A stretch of 64,000 bases of DNA, taken from positions 6,948,722-7,012,721 of the forward strand of contig JAUPFP010000001.1 of NCBI GenBank assembly GCA_036925085.1. The letters are read 5' to 3'. The notes beneath the pieces are model-generated. The model was not told the origin of the DNA. It saw nothing but the letters and a program-made list of their open reading frames with translations, and did no database searches. Made by a program: the position numbers and the translations under genes. Of this stretch, positions 11,101 through 22,300 are shown in pieces (the first letter of the stretch is position 1; each line of letters begins with the position of its first letter). This DNA comes from Brachycybe producta (taxonomy: Eukaryota; Arthropoda; Diplopoda; Playtdesmida; Andrognathidae).

Positions 11101-14100
11101 AGCCTTAATATACTCTCAATATTCTCTATGAGAAACAATTTTATAACTGAATTTAAAAAAACAAAAGTAGATTAGGAAAAATGTTTTTTTTTTAAAAAAA
11201 TTAAATTGAATCAAATTGGCCTCTTTAAGTTCTAATTATAATAAAATCGACCATCTTGTTTCAGTCTGAGTAAACGTGGAATTTAAATAGTTCACTTTGA
11301 AAAGGAAAATTCCACAAAAGCACAAAAAAACTAGCACGAGCAAAACAGCCTCTCGTAAGAAACCAGTCTTTCGAAATACAGGGTTGGAATAAGAGTCGAT
11401 TAAAATAAATAAATTTGATTGATTCCATATTTTTATATTGTATAAGACAAATGGATATTTTCTAATTTCAACTTTTGACGTTCATTGACGAAATTTAAGA
11501 TGGGAACTTGGCACTTGAAACTTCAACTTAACCCTCTGTGTCCGGGTTCTAACTGGAGGCCAAAAAGTAGACCCATAGGCCCCCAACAGGCTACAGCCAG
11601 CTGGGACATTTCTAACTGGGACGACGCCGAGAGTTGGAGGTGCAGGCTAACAGAGCCGTGAACGTAGCGAAGAAAAGCATAAACAAACGAGCAATTAAAT
11701 AGCAAAAAGTATATACATTTGGAGCTGAATGGAGCACAAAACAAATTTACAATTTACAAATGAAGCCACTTTATCTGAAAAGTGCTAAAAAAAAAAAACT
11801 AATTTTAAAAATCAACAAAGTGGAACTCAGAAATTTAGCTTTAAAAAACCTGGCTGAAAAACACCGTTGTTCATAATTTCCTGTCTTGCATTTTTTGAGC
11901 TCTTGCTAAAAAAAAAAAAAATTAACCGTGACCATTGTATTTTTGCCCCGTCTGTGAGCGCCCATGTTCACCTCAAACCCTTGTCATATTCCCAGTTACA
12001 ATCGTCCCAGCAAGAACACATCCCATCCTATGTGTACTACCACTTTCTCGAGTTACACAAGCCCCATTGGGTGAGTACGCCCGTCCCATGAGTCCCATCA
12101 AATCTTGTTAAATGTCATATCTTCTTAAAAAACATGGACGAAATGAGATTTTTTAATAATCGGATCCCATTTCGGTCTCTAGTCTTTTCGGTATCTTTAA
12201 TGATAAAGTCAATACTAATAAAATATAAGACTCCCACAAATTGGAACCCTGTTCTGCGAGTCCAAGTTGAAGCTCCAGTGTTAACTCTTCGTCACGATCG
12301 GACACTTCAAAGTTATCTTATTTTTATACTTAAATGAAATATAAATTATAATAAGCACTTTTGCTTATAATAATCCTTTAAAAGTTTAAAAAATAATCAA
12401 TCGATATTAATCTTGATTATAATCACTTAATTTAATCGTCAAGACTGTATACGATTCCAACCCTGTCGAAAAATTAGCAACCAACATGCGAAATAACCCA
12501 AGGGAAACGATGACGCAAGCAAAAGTGAAGACTTTAGGTGGCTGAAAACATCTTTATTCCGTTTTTGTCCTTCCGGATGGCGCCACTGCAGTGGCTAATG
12601 CTATGCCCCAAAAACGTCTAGCGAACGTTTTTTTTATTCAGGAACAACATTATGAAGAAATTCAAGTTGTTTTCAAAACTAGAATGTTAAAAGATTTATG
12701 TTAAAAGTTTTGCATTGCAATATCTTAAAAAAATAAACAATTTTATAGTTCAAATCTAAAAAAATGGGTCATTTTTAAACAAAAATGACCCATTTTTTTA
12801 GATTTTTCATTCACATTTTCAAACTGTAACATAAAGTTTATTTTAAAAGATATCATCATGAAAAAAACTTTTAATATTATCCCCAATTATTCTAGTTTGT
12901 AAAACAATTTCAGTCTTTTTCGTAATGTCGTTTCTAATAAACGTTCGCTTGGTGTTTTTAAATCCACATTTTCCAAAAAACGTCTACGGAGCAGAGCATT
13001 AGTCCCTGCAATGGCGCCGTCTGAGGGAACAAAAACAAAATACGTATCTATTCAGCCACCTTAAGCCAAAAAAAAAAAAAAAAAAAAACAAGCCAGCCAG
13101 CCAAGAAGAAAAACCCCTAACCGAATCAATTTGTCCAATACCTCTCTCGGTTTCTAGAGCTTCTCTTTGTTTCTCGTGTGTGTTTGTCGTCTGATTTTGT
13201 TTCTACTTTACTTTGATCATTTTAATGTATTCAGAGTAATCTATGTAACCGTTGCGATCGAGGTCGTCTTGTAAAAGTATCGGGTCGATCATGTTGGCGA
13301 GTTCAATGTCGCTGAAAACGCTAATCTCCACCTTAGTTGCTGCGTCGACCATCTTTTTCTCCTCACCTTCGGTCACTTTTTTTTTTGAGTCGCCAACGAA
13401 TTTACGGATTAGTATTATCGAACACGTTTGGGTCAAAAGTAAGGATTAATCATCGGTCGAAAGGCAACCCAAAACAGAAGCATTTCTCTCTCTCTTGTAA
13501 CAAATGCTTGGAATCCTTGCATTTTTTTTGTAAAGACGTTCTTAAAAGCATCCTTTACGGCCAAATGTCGAAAGAATTATGTGCTTTTTAATCGACGAGA
13601 CTGTTTTAGAGGCTACAATTCTTACGTTTGGTCCAAGGTTTGTAGAAATAGGTTGCATCCGGCAATCTAGAGAAGTCAACAGGTTTGAAAAACGGTAGAA
13701 CCGGTTCGCCAATTACTGGAAGTGATAGAACCGGTTCGCCAGTATAGGTTGAACTGATAAGAAGTTGTTTCGAACTGAGCAGAGTAAGTTCGGTTCTACC
13801 CTTCACCACCTCTAACTAAGGTGCTGCACAAATCCTGCTAATGCATACTGAGAACCGGATCGAACCGGTCCTGATCAGCTTGTCGATCTTGACGAACCGG
13901 TTCAAACACATTAGCAGATTTGAGCAGCACAATAGTCTACTGTACTGCGCAAATCTGCTAATGTGTTTGAACCGGTTCGTCAAGATCACCAAACTGATTA
14001 GAAACGGTTTCCGAAAAATCTCGAACGACAAATTATTTAAATCGGTTCCGAACAGAGTAGAAACGGTTCGGTTCTACCCGTTGCCACCTCTATTGCAACC

Positions 14101-17100
14101 TTGCAATTTATTTCGAGTTATCTTTCATTTCTAGCCTCTAGACACAGTCTCAACGATGGAACAAAAATTCTTTTCACTTTTTTTTGGGCGCACATTTCAC
14201 TTTAAAAGAACTTTTCGAACTTTTGTAAAAAAAAATATTTTAAATGTTTTTAAAAACTTTTAAAAAATTTGAATCTAAAATTCAAATTTTTTAAAAAAAA
14301 TTTTTTTTTAGCGAAAAAAAAAATAATTTTTTTTATTTAAACAAAAAACAATTCTCAATTTCTTGGTCATATTTTAAAATTTTAAATAAATATTTTGTAA
14401 ATGTCCTTAATTTTTTTTAAAATATATTTGAAGAAAAATTGTTTTATTTTTAAAAATTCAAATTAGAAAAAAAATAAATATTTATTTTAATAAAAAAATA
14501 AAATTTTATGTTGTTTTAGCTTCCAATTTTTAATTCGTTAAGAACTAATTAACTTATAATTATAAATTTAAATAAAAAATATTTTTTTGGGTTGCCTTTT
14601 TAAATAACCGAATTGTGTTGACGAGAGAAGATAAGAAAGAACGAAACGACGAAAAACGACATAAAATACGGCAGTGAAAAAGAAATAAGTAGTAGTAGTG
14701 AATGGTCGTATATATATATTCACCGTGCCAATGGATGAGAGACTTGATGAGTTCGGAACCGTCTAGTTTGTTGTTATTGTCGCTGTCGTGCATCTTAAAG
14801 TAATGAAACTGAAGCTCCTGGTCGGTCATTTTGCTCGTGTCAGCCTGAGCCACTCCATCAAGATGCTCCTTTATGTGTCTGAGCAACAAAAAAACAAAAC
14901 CAATTTCAAGTATCGAGTTTGAATAATTCAATTCTATTTATTTGTCAGAACGTAGGCGGAAAAGAAACACAGCTTTACACCGAAGAAACAACAAAAAACA
15001 TTGTTAGTAGCAAAATGTTAATAACAAATAACAATTTTTGACCTATTTTCGGTAAATGTCGATAACTGAATGCTAATAACAATCTTTTTAACAAAAAAAA
15101 AATGTTTGTACTGTAGAATGTTATTAACAATGTTGACAACAGAAATAACTTGCTAGTAACATTTTGTTTTCACCATCATATGATGAAGACCGCCTCAAGA
15201 GCGATTGCAAAATTTTTGCTATTAACAAAGTTACCAACAATATTATCGACACGTTAATGAAAAAAATAACAAATGCTGAAAGCAAAATGTTATTGACAAA
15301 ACTTAATAGCAAAATGTTATTAACATTTTCCACAGACGTTTAACAACGTTGATAGTATATGTTATCACCAAATGTTGATAACAAAAGTTAACAACATTTT
15401 ATAGACCAATTTTTAATATTTGTTAAAAACATTGCTAATTATAACACGTCTTTTTAGCAATGTTACCTCCAGTGTAAACCCACCTTAAGACGTACCATTC
15501 TTTATGGCTCCTTTTTATTTTTTTCGAATATATTTGCTACTGTAAAGTACGAGACTCTCGAACGCGACAGAAAACAGAAATATAGTAGAAAACTTTCTTC
15601 CCCGACCTTAAAACACGGGGGGGGGGGGGGGGGGGGGCGAAAAACACTTAAAAGGTGGAAAAATAAAAAATAAAGCATAAAAAAACAAGTGACAAATTGC
15701 AGTTATACTTTAGTTAATACATTTCTCGACACCTTTTAAATGCATTTACCATGGATTGCCATGTAACGGCATGTGTTTCGATTGCTTTTCGACACACTTC
15801 AGTCGGGGATGGGTAAATGTCACAAAAGTAATGTTTTATACGTTAACGTACAATACGCAACGTACAATACGCAACGTACAATACGCAACGTACAATACGC
15901 AACGTACAATACGCAACGTACATTACGCAACGTACATTACGCAACGTACATTACGCAACGTACATTACGCAACGTACATTATGCAACGTACAATACGCAA
16001 CGTACAATACTGTATAAAACGTATAAAACCTTTATACAATGTATAAAACAGATAAAACCTTTATACAATGTATAAAACAGATAAAACCTATTATAAAATC
16101 AGAAATTTAAACGCCTATAAAATATTAAACCCCACTCCTTGTATCAAGTTTGTTTTAATTTAATTTGAATCAAGTTAAATGAAAACAAGAAGATTAAATA
16201 AACATGTTTTTTGTGATACTCGCTTTTATATATATAAAAAAAAGTCTAAAAAGTAAGAAAAAACAAGATCTAACCCTTTTCTTCACATGTTTCCGCACGT
16301 TCAAACTCGCGTTTAATTGCTTTCGCTGCATTTTCCTTTAATTATCATTCTTTTTTTTAACAAAACTTCATAAATTCAGGGTATTCTTTCAATTACCAGC
16401 TGCTAGCCTCGAACCTAAGACTGTGGAACTGTTATAATTAGAGGTGGGACGAATCCTCAATTTCCTCGAATCCGAATCCTAAAAGGTTCTCGAATCCTTC
16501 ACATAAGAATCTTATATTATTCATTAAAAAGATACAAATGGGTGTGAGACATTGGACCTAAAGACACTTGCCCTAAACCGGTTGCAATAAAGGGCCATTT
16601 GCCCTATTCATTAGTGTAAATTCACATCGTTTGGCGGTTTTTTGTACGCCGCAGGCGCAGAAAAACCCATTTAACATACTAGACCAAAAGACACTAAAAT
16701 GTCCCTTAAGGGCAAATAGTTTTATGGGCAAATGGCTTTAGGGCAAATGTCTATAGAGCAAATGTCACTATCCCGATACAAATAAATGAAATAATTTTAT
16801 ATTCAATATTTGATAAATAATATTTATTATTTAATAAATTATATTTAATAAATAAATATTAAATTATTAAAAAACGATGTGGCACTCAGGCTCGCCACAA
16901 GGTGATTTTGGTAATCCGAAATTGCAACAATCGCTCGTTTTCGTTGTTATTGAACGCTTCTATTGGACGTCAATGGAGTTAAAACTAATTTTACCAAAGT
17001 TTTGAACAGTTTTTTAAGGTTATCATTCGACAGATTCGAAAGACGAAAAGAGCGTAAAGATTCGAGTTTTCGAATCTCGAATCTTTTTCAAGATTCGCGG

Positions 17101-17632
17101 GATTCGAATTGCCCATCCCTAGTTATACTATTACAGACGTAAAATAAAGCAAAAAAAGCTGTATAATCTACAATAAAATCTAAGTGGTTCATAAAAGAAT
17201 GGCATTTCCTGAAAATCTACATAAAACAAAAGTGAAAAAATGAAGAATTTAAATTACTCTCTGTCCTGAATCTGTGATTTATCGAACACTCCGGCTGGTT
17301 GTTGATGGTCGTGTCCGCCTTGAAACTGACTACCTCCGCCGGGTTGACCACTACCTTGAAACTGTGACCCTACTCCTCCTCCTCCTCCTTGCTGCTGACT
17401 ACCAGTCTTGAAATAATGAAACACACATTAGTGGAATGAAATTACCATCGTTTTAAATGATAAGAGTGACATTTTGTACTTGATGTTGTTTTTGTTGTGC
17501 ATTTGGTGCATTGTGAATGTGCGGTTCATTGCTATTTACCCCAAATGCCTGTTGACTACCACGGTTCTGATGACCAGTGGTCAGTCCCACCGTAAGGACC
17601 AATAACACAGGAATTAATAACCAAGAAAACAT
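7903..17632 (-). CDS. MCFD2: MCFD2-type EF-hand cargo-receptor subunit with two alternative last exons
   Basis: MCFD2 is a small luminal EF-hand protein that pairs with the lectin LMAN1/ERGIC-53 to export selected glycoproteins from the ER. Exons: 1, 17632-17480 (ATG at 17632; hydrophobic signal peptide starting [13 protein letters not shown]); 2, 17406-17258 (Gln/Gly-rich, ending [10 protein letters not shown]); 3, 14878-14724 (EHIKEHLDG...[12 protein letters not shown], with EF loop [12 protein letters not shown], the family hallmark); then either 4a, 13375-13203, or 4b, 8111-7903. All junctions keep frame. Products would be 209 aa (4a) or 221 aa (4b), longer than the human protein of about 146 aa because of the low-complexity N-terminal region. 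An upstream in-frame ATG at 17680 exists, but the signal peptide fits the 17632 start better. Confidence 0.93.
8400..8975. repeat. Long inverted repeat with 'cctcc' centre
   Basis: The arms around 8500-8690 and 8760-8935 are near-perfect complements, for example 'gttacgaaagtgctattcct' against its inverse and 'ggcttgccacctgtggagga' against its inverse. The centre repeats 'tcctcc'. Ends near 8400 and 8970 carry 'gttgtaaatgcca' and its complement. No TTAA is seen, so this is a different family from A-D. Confidence 0.75.
9320..9827. mobile_element. TTAA-flanked MITE family C, copy 1
   Basis: TTAA at 9316-9319 and 9828-9831. The termini GGTGGCTTTATAGATATTT and the complement of AATATTTATAAAGCCATC are inverted. 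Internally 'aacgttcgcttga' and its inverse are present. The element is internally palindromic and lacks a coding region. Confidence 0.75.
9832..9940. repeat. GCGCATGTGC hairpin
   Basis: An inverted pair, 'cattgcgcatgtgcag' and 'gcacatgcgcagtagag', starts immediately after TTAA 9828-9831. It is similar in design to the hairpin at 3748-3819. Confidence 0.55.
10242..10983. mobile_element. MITE family B, copy 1 (742 bp)
   Basis: An almost perfect palindrome starting GAGGCTACATCGCAAAATTAC after GTAA (a decayed TTAA) and ending in the inverted form before TTAA 10984-10987. Inside, 'aattggtaagtgcggttcta' appears in both orientations. Further copies are at 47800-48452 and 53525-54286. Confidence 0.78.
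12537..13060. mobile_element. TTAA-flanked MITE family C, copy 2
   Basis: It has the same design as 9320-9827: GGTGGCTGAAAACATC at the left after TTAG, the inverted end before TTAA 13061-13064, and internal 'aacgttcgctt' pairs. It sits just downstream of exon 4a of MCFD2. A fragment of the family is at about 18719-18910. Confidence 0.7.
13203..13375 (-). CDS. MCFD2: MCFD2 alternative last exon 4a
   Basis: It encodes [11 protein letters not shown], then an EF-hand with loop [12 protein letters not shown], and ends in MIKVK. The gene strand has a good branch-point-like TACTAAT about 33 nt upstream, but the acceptor itself is purine-rich (AAAAAAAAAAG), with no pyrimidine tract; it is the first AG after the branch point. 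Using the next AG instead would remove VTE while keeping frame. This weak acceptor may govern the choice between 4a and 4b. Confidence 0.82.
13600..14130. repeat. Repeats rich in GAACCGGTTC with a hairpin
   Basis: GAACCGGTTC-type palindromes recur at least six times. Arms 13886-13932 and 13945-13990 form a near-perfect hairpin around 'tagtctactgta'. Two direct copies of an end-like sequence, GGTTCTACCC...CCACCTCTA, lie at about 13793-13815 and 14071-14092, suggesting overlapping remnants of a transposon. Located in MCFD2 intron 3. Confidence 0.6.
14131..14723. other. AT-rich MCFD2 intron sequence
   Basis: A/T homopolymers only; no feature is seen apart from the exon 3 donor (GTGAATAT on the minus strand) at 14723-14716. 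Confidence 0.5.
14940..15480. repeat. Degenerate 'aacaatgttaataac' repeats
   Basis: Many irregular copies of 'ttattaaca' and its complement, without a fixed period, ending in a CCACCTTAAG remnant like the family C terminus. It may be a heavily decayed element. MCFD2 intron 2. Confidence 0.5.
15617..15640 (+). repeat. Poly-G run
   Basis: More than 20 consecutive G, in MCFD2 intron 2. The length is prone to sequencing error. Confidence 0.7.
15840..16012. repeat. 14-bp minisatellite
   Basis: About twelve head-to-tail units of ACGCAACGTACAAT. A block of five units carries ACATT in place of ACAAT, so a variant unit has been amplified as a group. It is followed by two copies of a 'cctttatacaatgtataaaacagataaaa' unit to about 16100. 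Confidence 0.9.
16439..17121. mobile_element. hAT-type MITE, copy 1, with a nested Mutator-type MITE
   Basis: It begins TAGAGGTGGGACGAATCC and ends in the inverted form TTCGAATTGCCCATCCCTA. The flanks GTTATAAT (16431-16438) and GTTATACT (17122-17129) are an 8-bp target duplication with one change, as hAT elements make. Copies with the same ends are at 38780-39175 and 43716-44140. It is interrupted by a second element at 16540-16774. MCFD2 intron 2. Confidence 0.85.
16540..16774. mobile_element. Nested MITE with perfect 9-bp target duplication (Mutator-type)
   Basis: GATACAAAT stands immediately left (16531-16539) and right (16775-16783). The element opens GGGTGTGAGACATTGG and closes with the complement of GGGATAGTGACATTTG. 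It is made of 'tttgccctaaa' repeats plus a core, 'agtgtaaattcacatcgttt...gccgcaggcgcag', that recurs in inverted form at 26040-26100. A 9-bp duplication is typical of the Mutator superfamily. Confidence 0.85.
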
Positions 17633-17699
17633 CTCGAAAATAACTAAAACAGAACGAAAATTAGTTAAAATTAGGTTCACAATTAAAGAAAATATGGAC

Positions 17700-18061
17700 A
17701 GTTTTATCTAAAATACCTCAGTAAATTGACACGTGCGGTTAAAATATGTAAAATAATACGACGTGTCAGTCAAAATGACTCAAAAACCGTAAAACCGAAT
17801 CAAAAGAGCAATCGGAGTGCTCAGAGTAATGAATCCATTGTTTTATTTACATTGGAATGAATCAAAAAAGATTATTGAATCCAACCGCTCTAAGACCTGA
17901 TTTAAATATAGCCGCTAATCTTAGTCGCCGCTGCCAGTTTCAAAATTGACGGCGATCTCGAATTCGATAATCGATTTCATAAGAAAAAAATCGATTCCCT
18001 GAAAACTCATTTTTTTTCTATTTGTCAAATAATCGAGAGAAAAAAAAATAAAATATAAAAT
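17700..18061. other. Spacer upstream of MCFD2 exon 1
   Basis: No gene is recognised. It should contain the MCFD2 promoter on the minus strand; no clear core element is seen. Confidence 0.4.
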
Positions 18062-18451
18062 TATATATATAATATCCCAGGTCTGTGTATGTACTGTATG
18101 TGTGTGTGGAGCAACACTGAACAAAACTCTTGAAGCATTGAAGCATGTCGGAATTTATATAAATTTGAATAAATGAACCGTTTTTTTTTCTCAAGGTCAA
18201 CTATATGTTGAACTCTTCCTTTGGAAAGTGTAGAAGAGAGGTGGGGAGAGGGAGAGGAAGAGAAAGAAAAGTGGGAGGGGGTGAGGGGAAAAGGTTGGAA
18301 AGTGTAGAATGGGGGGAGAGAGAGAGAGAAAAGTGGGAGAGGGTGACTGAAATTGAAATGAAAGGAGTAAAAAAAAAGGAAAAAACGACGCGCATGCGCA
18401 CAATTGCCTGTGAATTTTGCTCCCGTCATTTATGACAGGTTACCCCACTAG
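18062..18451 (+). mobile_element. Helitron-like element, copy 1
   Basis: Reading rightwards it ends in the hairpin CCCGTCATTTATGACAGG (one mismatch), a short spacer TTACCCCA and then CTAG, followed by T. Hairpin, spacer, CTRR and insertion before T are the marks of a Helitron 3' end. The body has purine-rich GGGAGAGAG tracts. The same sequence occurs inverted at 57701-58272 and 63702-64000. No helicase gene is present, so all copies are non-autonomous. Confidence 0.6.
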
Positions 18452-19234
18452 TTAAAAATAAAATTGATTCAAAACAGTAATGCGATCCCATTTAACTAAT
18501 TAATTGCCTATTATGATAATTAAAATAAAGATTAATATAAAAAATATTTTATTTTGTCTTGGTTTTTCGATTTTTTTTCTAAATTTCTAATTTTTCTACT
18601 AGTCTTCAATAACCTTTTGAAGAAAATGAACAAAACCTATTGAACCAGCCCAAATTTTGCAAAACAAAAACTTGGGTTGGAAAAAAATCATGATTTACTT
18701 TATTAAATCGTGAATCCTCACGAAATAACTTTTAGCATTATCACCAACTCTTCTAGTTTCTAAAACACTTTCAATTTTTTAGTACTGTTTCTCCTGAAAA
18801 ACGTTCGCTTGAAAAAATATAAATTTTCTCAAAACTGCAAATGAGAAGATACCTGCTGTAGAACATAATAAGCCACCATAACCAAATAAATATCTATTCA
18901 GCGACCTTAGAACAGTTTCTTTTAATTTTCAAGAAAGAAATACGAAAGAAAAATTCAGCGAATTTTTAATGCATTAAGTTTGCCAGAGTTTTTCACTTTT
19001 TTTACGTAAATTACCCAAATTTTTATCAACATTTCGTCAAATTCCAAGAAAATTCTGGATGTTTTTCCATGAATTGAATCGAAACACGAACAAAGACCCG
19101 TTCGACAACAAATACAATTAGGATTAAACAGAGATCAACTCTACCGAAAGTTCATTACGAGTTCATTACATAATTAAAGTATATGAAAATATAATATAAA
19201 AGCAAGCTCTGTTCTTTTACTCTTATCCTATTTT
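18452..19234. other. Intergenic between MCFD2 and CDC37
   Basis: It contains a family C fragment (about 18719-18910, with 'aacgttcgcttga' and a 'cagcgaccttag' end). The rest is AT-rich with nothing recognisable. Confidence 0.5.
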
Positions 19235-19240
19235 TTTATT
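19235..19240 (-). terminator. CDC37 poly(A) signal
   Basis: AATAAA on the minus strand, about 100 nt beyond the stop codon. Confidence 0.6.
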
Positions 19241-19341
19241 TAAGATCGGATAACACCCGAAAAGAAAGAAAGAAAAATTAATCATATAAGTTTCGACCGA
19301 TCAAGATTACGAGTAAATAAGATCGATCGTCGTTTACAATT

Positions 19342-22300
19342 TTAGGATTCCGTCTCTTCTTCGTGGGTTTCGGATCCGGCTTCTTGCCCTTCCGGAACCC
19401 ACAGTCCAGAATCGACACATCTTTTCATATGGTACCTAGCCTCTTCCTCGGGCAATTCACTTATGGCCTTCTGTAACATGGCGATGTCTTGAGACTCAAA
19501 ACACTTCTGAAGGACCTAAAGAAAACGATTCAAATCGTTAGAATACTTCGGAATCGTTACAAAGAAAAAATAAGTTATTTTCTCCTTGTACTTCGGGTAA
19601 ACTCTCCATGACTTCGATCGGATCGAGTCCTCCGGGTCCCAAACGCTTCTGTCTGTCCTCCTACATACAACGAAACAAACGTCGGCCTTTTTTATTATGA
19701 CTTTCACTATTTTGTACGGCTGGCAAACAATCGAGAAGATTTTCATCAAATTTTGTAGCAATAATTTAACAAATTTAGCTAAAATTACGACAGAGAAATC
19801 TATAAAAATAACAAAAATTGTGATAAAACTTCAATTTTAAAATAAACGAGGGGTACTACGGTATTACGCAACATTTTGTCAACTCTGTATGTGCAATTGT
19901 GGACAGTTAGCATTAAAAACAACAACAGAACAGTTGAGTAGTTTACATAGGACAGCTATAAAAACAAAAACCAAAACCAAATTTGTTTGTGTTGCGTCTC
20001 AAATGTGTTGTGGTTTTGTCTTGAGTACTGGAGACAGTTGTTTCAGGTTTGTTTTGTTTTCAAAGTCTGTTTTTTTCTGGGGTTTTTGTTGTGTGTTTGT
20101 CTCGAATTCATGTTGCACATGGTCAACCTGATGTGGTTAGGGCATAATAAACAACTTCTCCGATGAGAGATAAATTTGCATGCCGAACTATCATCAAAAG
20201 TTTCTCTATAGAAACTTTCAAATAACCTCTTCCTGTTCCTTGATGGCTTTTTCTAGTCTTATCTTGGCTCGCTCCCGAACTCTATCCTTGAACGCCCTCA
20301 GTTCGTCTTCGAAACTGTCGATGTACTGCTTATCGGCCAACTGGAATCTATATTTCAGGTTTCGGAAACATTCGTTAAAAGAAAAATGCGAGGGGGAGAG
20401 GGTAGAATAAAAAAGGAAAGTTCGTGACCTCGTGAAGAAAGACGAAACGCAAGCCCTCGGATCGTAATCCAACTGTTTGGCGAGTTCCAAGATGTACTGC
20501 ATACAGATCGTCTGATGTGCAACGTGCGACATAAGATCTCTTTTCTAGTGGAAACAGAAAGCGTCGAGATTAAGGTGGTTTTTTAAACAGCACCATGGTT
20601 AGGATGAGCTGAATTTTTCAGTAACAATTACAGCAGAAATACGCACAAAAAATTAATTTTAAAAAACATAAATAATTCTGTTAAAAATATTTACCAAAAA
20701 TCTAAAAATATAAACATCTACAAAATAGGTAAAGCTAAAAAAATTTATAGAAATCTACAAAAATCTACGAAAAAGAAAAAAAATCTGCTTAAAAAAGCAG
20801 AAATTTAATGATACATGAAAAAAATTTCTCAACAGTTGGAACGAAATCTATAAAATTCTGCAAAAAACAGAATTCGGCTAAGAATACTAAATTTTGTTAA
20901 AAGTTTAGAAAAATACCGACACCTACCAAAATATATTGCAAAATTTACATCATTTGGGCAAAATATTACAGTAATCTACAAAAATTAGCGGAAATTCCTA
21001 GAAAATTATAACAATTCTACAATATTCTGATAAAAAAATACAGAATTCTGCTAAAACACAAAATTCCGCTAAAAATACAGAATTCAGTTAAAAAGAAAAA
21101 CTGGGTAAAAAATAAAGAAATCAACCAAAACTTATTAGAAAATCTATAGCATACTGCTAAAAAAAAATTACAGAAAACTACATAAATTAGTAGAATCTAC
21201 AAAAATTTGCGAATTAAATCTTCAGCCAAAACACACTAATACAACGAAAATGCTACAAAATATTAAGAATTCTGCTAAAAAACTAAAAGAAAAATCTACT
21301 AAAATTGGCAGAAATTTATTGAAAGCTCCCAGAAATATGCAAAAAAATGTATGAAAATATCTTTCGAGATAATTTTGAAAAATAACGTCCCAAAATCTAC
21401 TAAAATAAGCATAAAATCTTTACATAAACAAGTAGAAAAGTGTCTAAACTAATAGTTGAAAATTTGTTTGTATGTCATCCAAATTGTGCTTATTTCCGAG
21501 AGTATATCTCGAAAATCATGAGATTTATTAAAAAAAAACCATTGCCGTTGAAATTTTCTGACCTCTTCGATCTCGAGACTGATGCACCAAAGTACGAGAT
21601 AGTTCGTGGTTTCCTCACAAGCCAGATGAAGATGATCACTTAGAAAACGCTTACTGTCGTCAAACTTCTGCAACATTCCAAACTGTTTGATCAGCTTCTC
21701 GTTCTCCTTAACAAATTTCCTCTGAAAACAATAAAATACCAAAAACAAGAAAGTTACAACAGTCCGAAACCCTACAAACGATTTATCGAGATTACATATT
21801 TCTCGTCTTTTTCTTCGTCCGTCAGTTCTGCCTTCGGGGGAGGCGGTTGATTGATCACCGTCTTCGAGAAACCGTCGCGGCTAATTGTATCCACGTTCCA
21901 AGGCGTCAACTGAATAAAGAAAAAAACCTTCGTTTTCAACACGACCGAAAAAAGATACCCTTTCGTTAAGTGTCCGCTCTTTCGTACTTTTTCCTTCTTG
22001 CTCAGTTCCATTTCTTTGTGCTTAAACTCTGCCTCTTGTCTCTCCAGTTCCGATAGTTCGACGGTGAGAGATGAAAGATCAACTTCCTTCGTCTCTTTCA
22101 ACTTGCTTTTTATTTCACTCATTTTCTTCTCGGCTCTTGAAATGAAAGTGATTGAGACGCAAGAAAATTAAACAAATTGTCACGTAACCATGCAATAAGT
22201 CTCGTAAAAACAGAAATATCCAAATTTCAATAACGTTTCTCCATATTTTTCTTGTTGTTTTTTTTTTTTTTTTTTTACAGATTTTTGAAAATTTTTTTTG

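Larger units (their letters stand above)
8112..13202. other. Spacer between the two alternative MCFD2 exons
   Basis: This stretch holds mainly inverted-repeat elements, listed separately at 8400-8975, 9320-9827, 9832-9940, 10242-10983 and 12537-13060. 10990-12530 is AT-rich with no recognisable gene. A short GT run lies at about 9139-9157 and a C run at about 9749-9762. Confidence 0.5.

Noticed and set aside
15756..16075. Two overlapping plus-strand frames of 96-100 codons
   Set aside because: The 14-bp minisatellite reads as a repeating peptide in each frame; nothing else supports a gene.
18061..18435. Minus-strand frames rich in Ser, Pro and Phe
   Set aside because: They lie in the purine-rich body of a Helitron-like repeat and are partly repeated at 57859-58191 in repeat copy 2.
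20020..20130. A Cys/Phe-rich plus-strand frame in CDC37 intron 7
   Set aside because: It lies in an intron opposite to the gene, composed of GTTTTTGTT-like low complexity.
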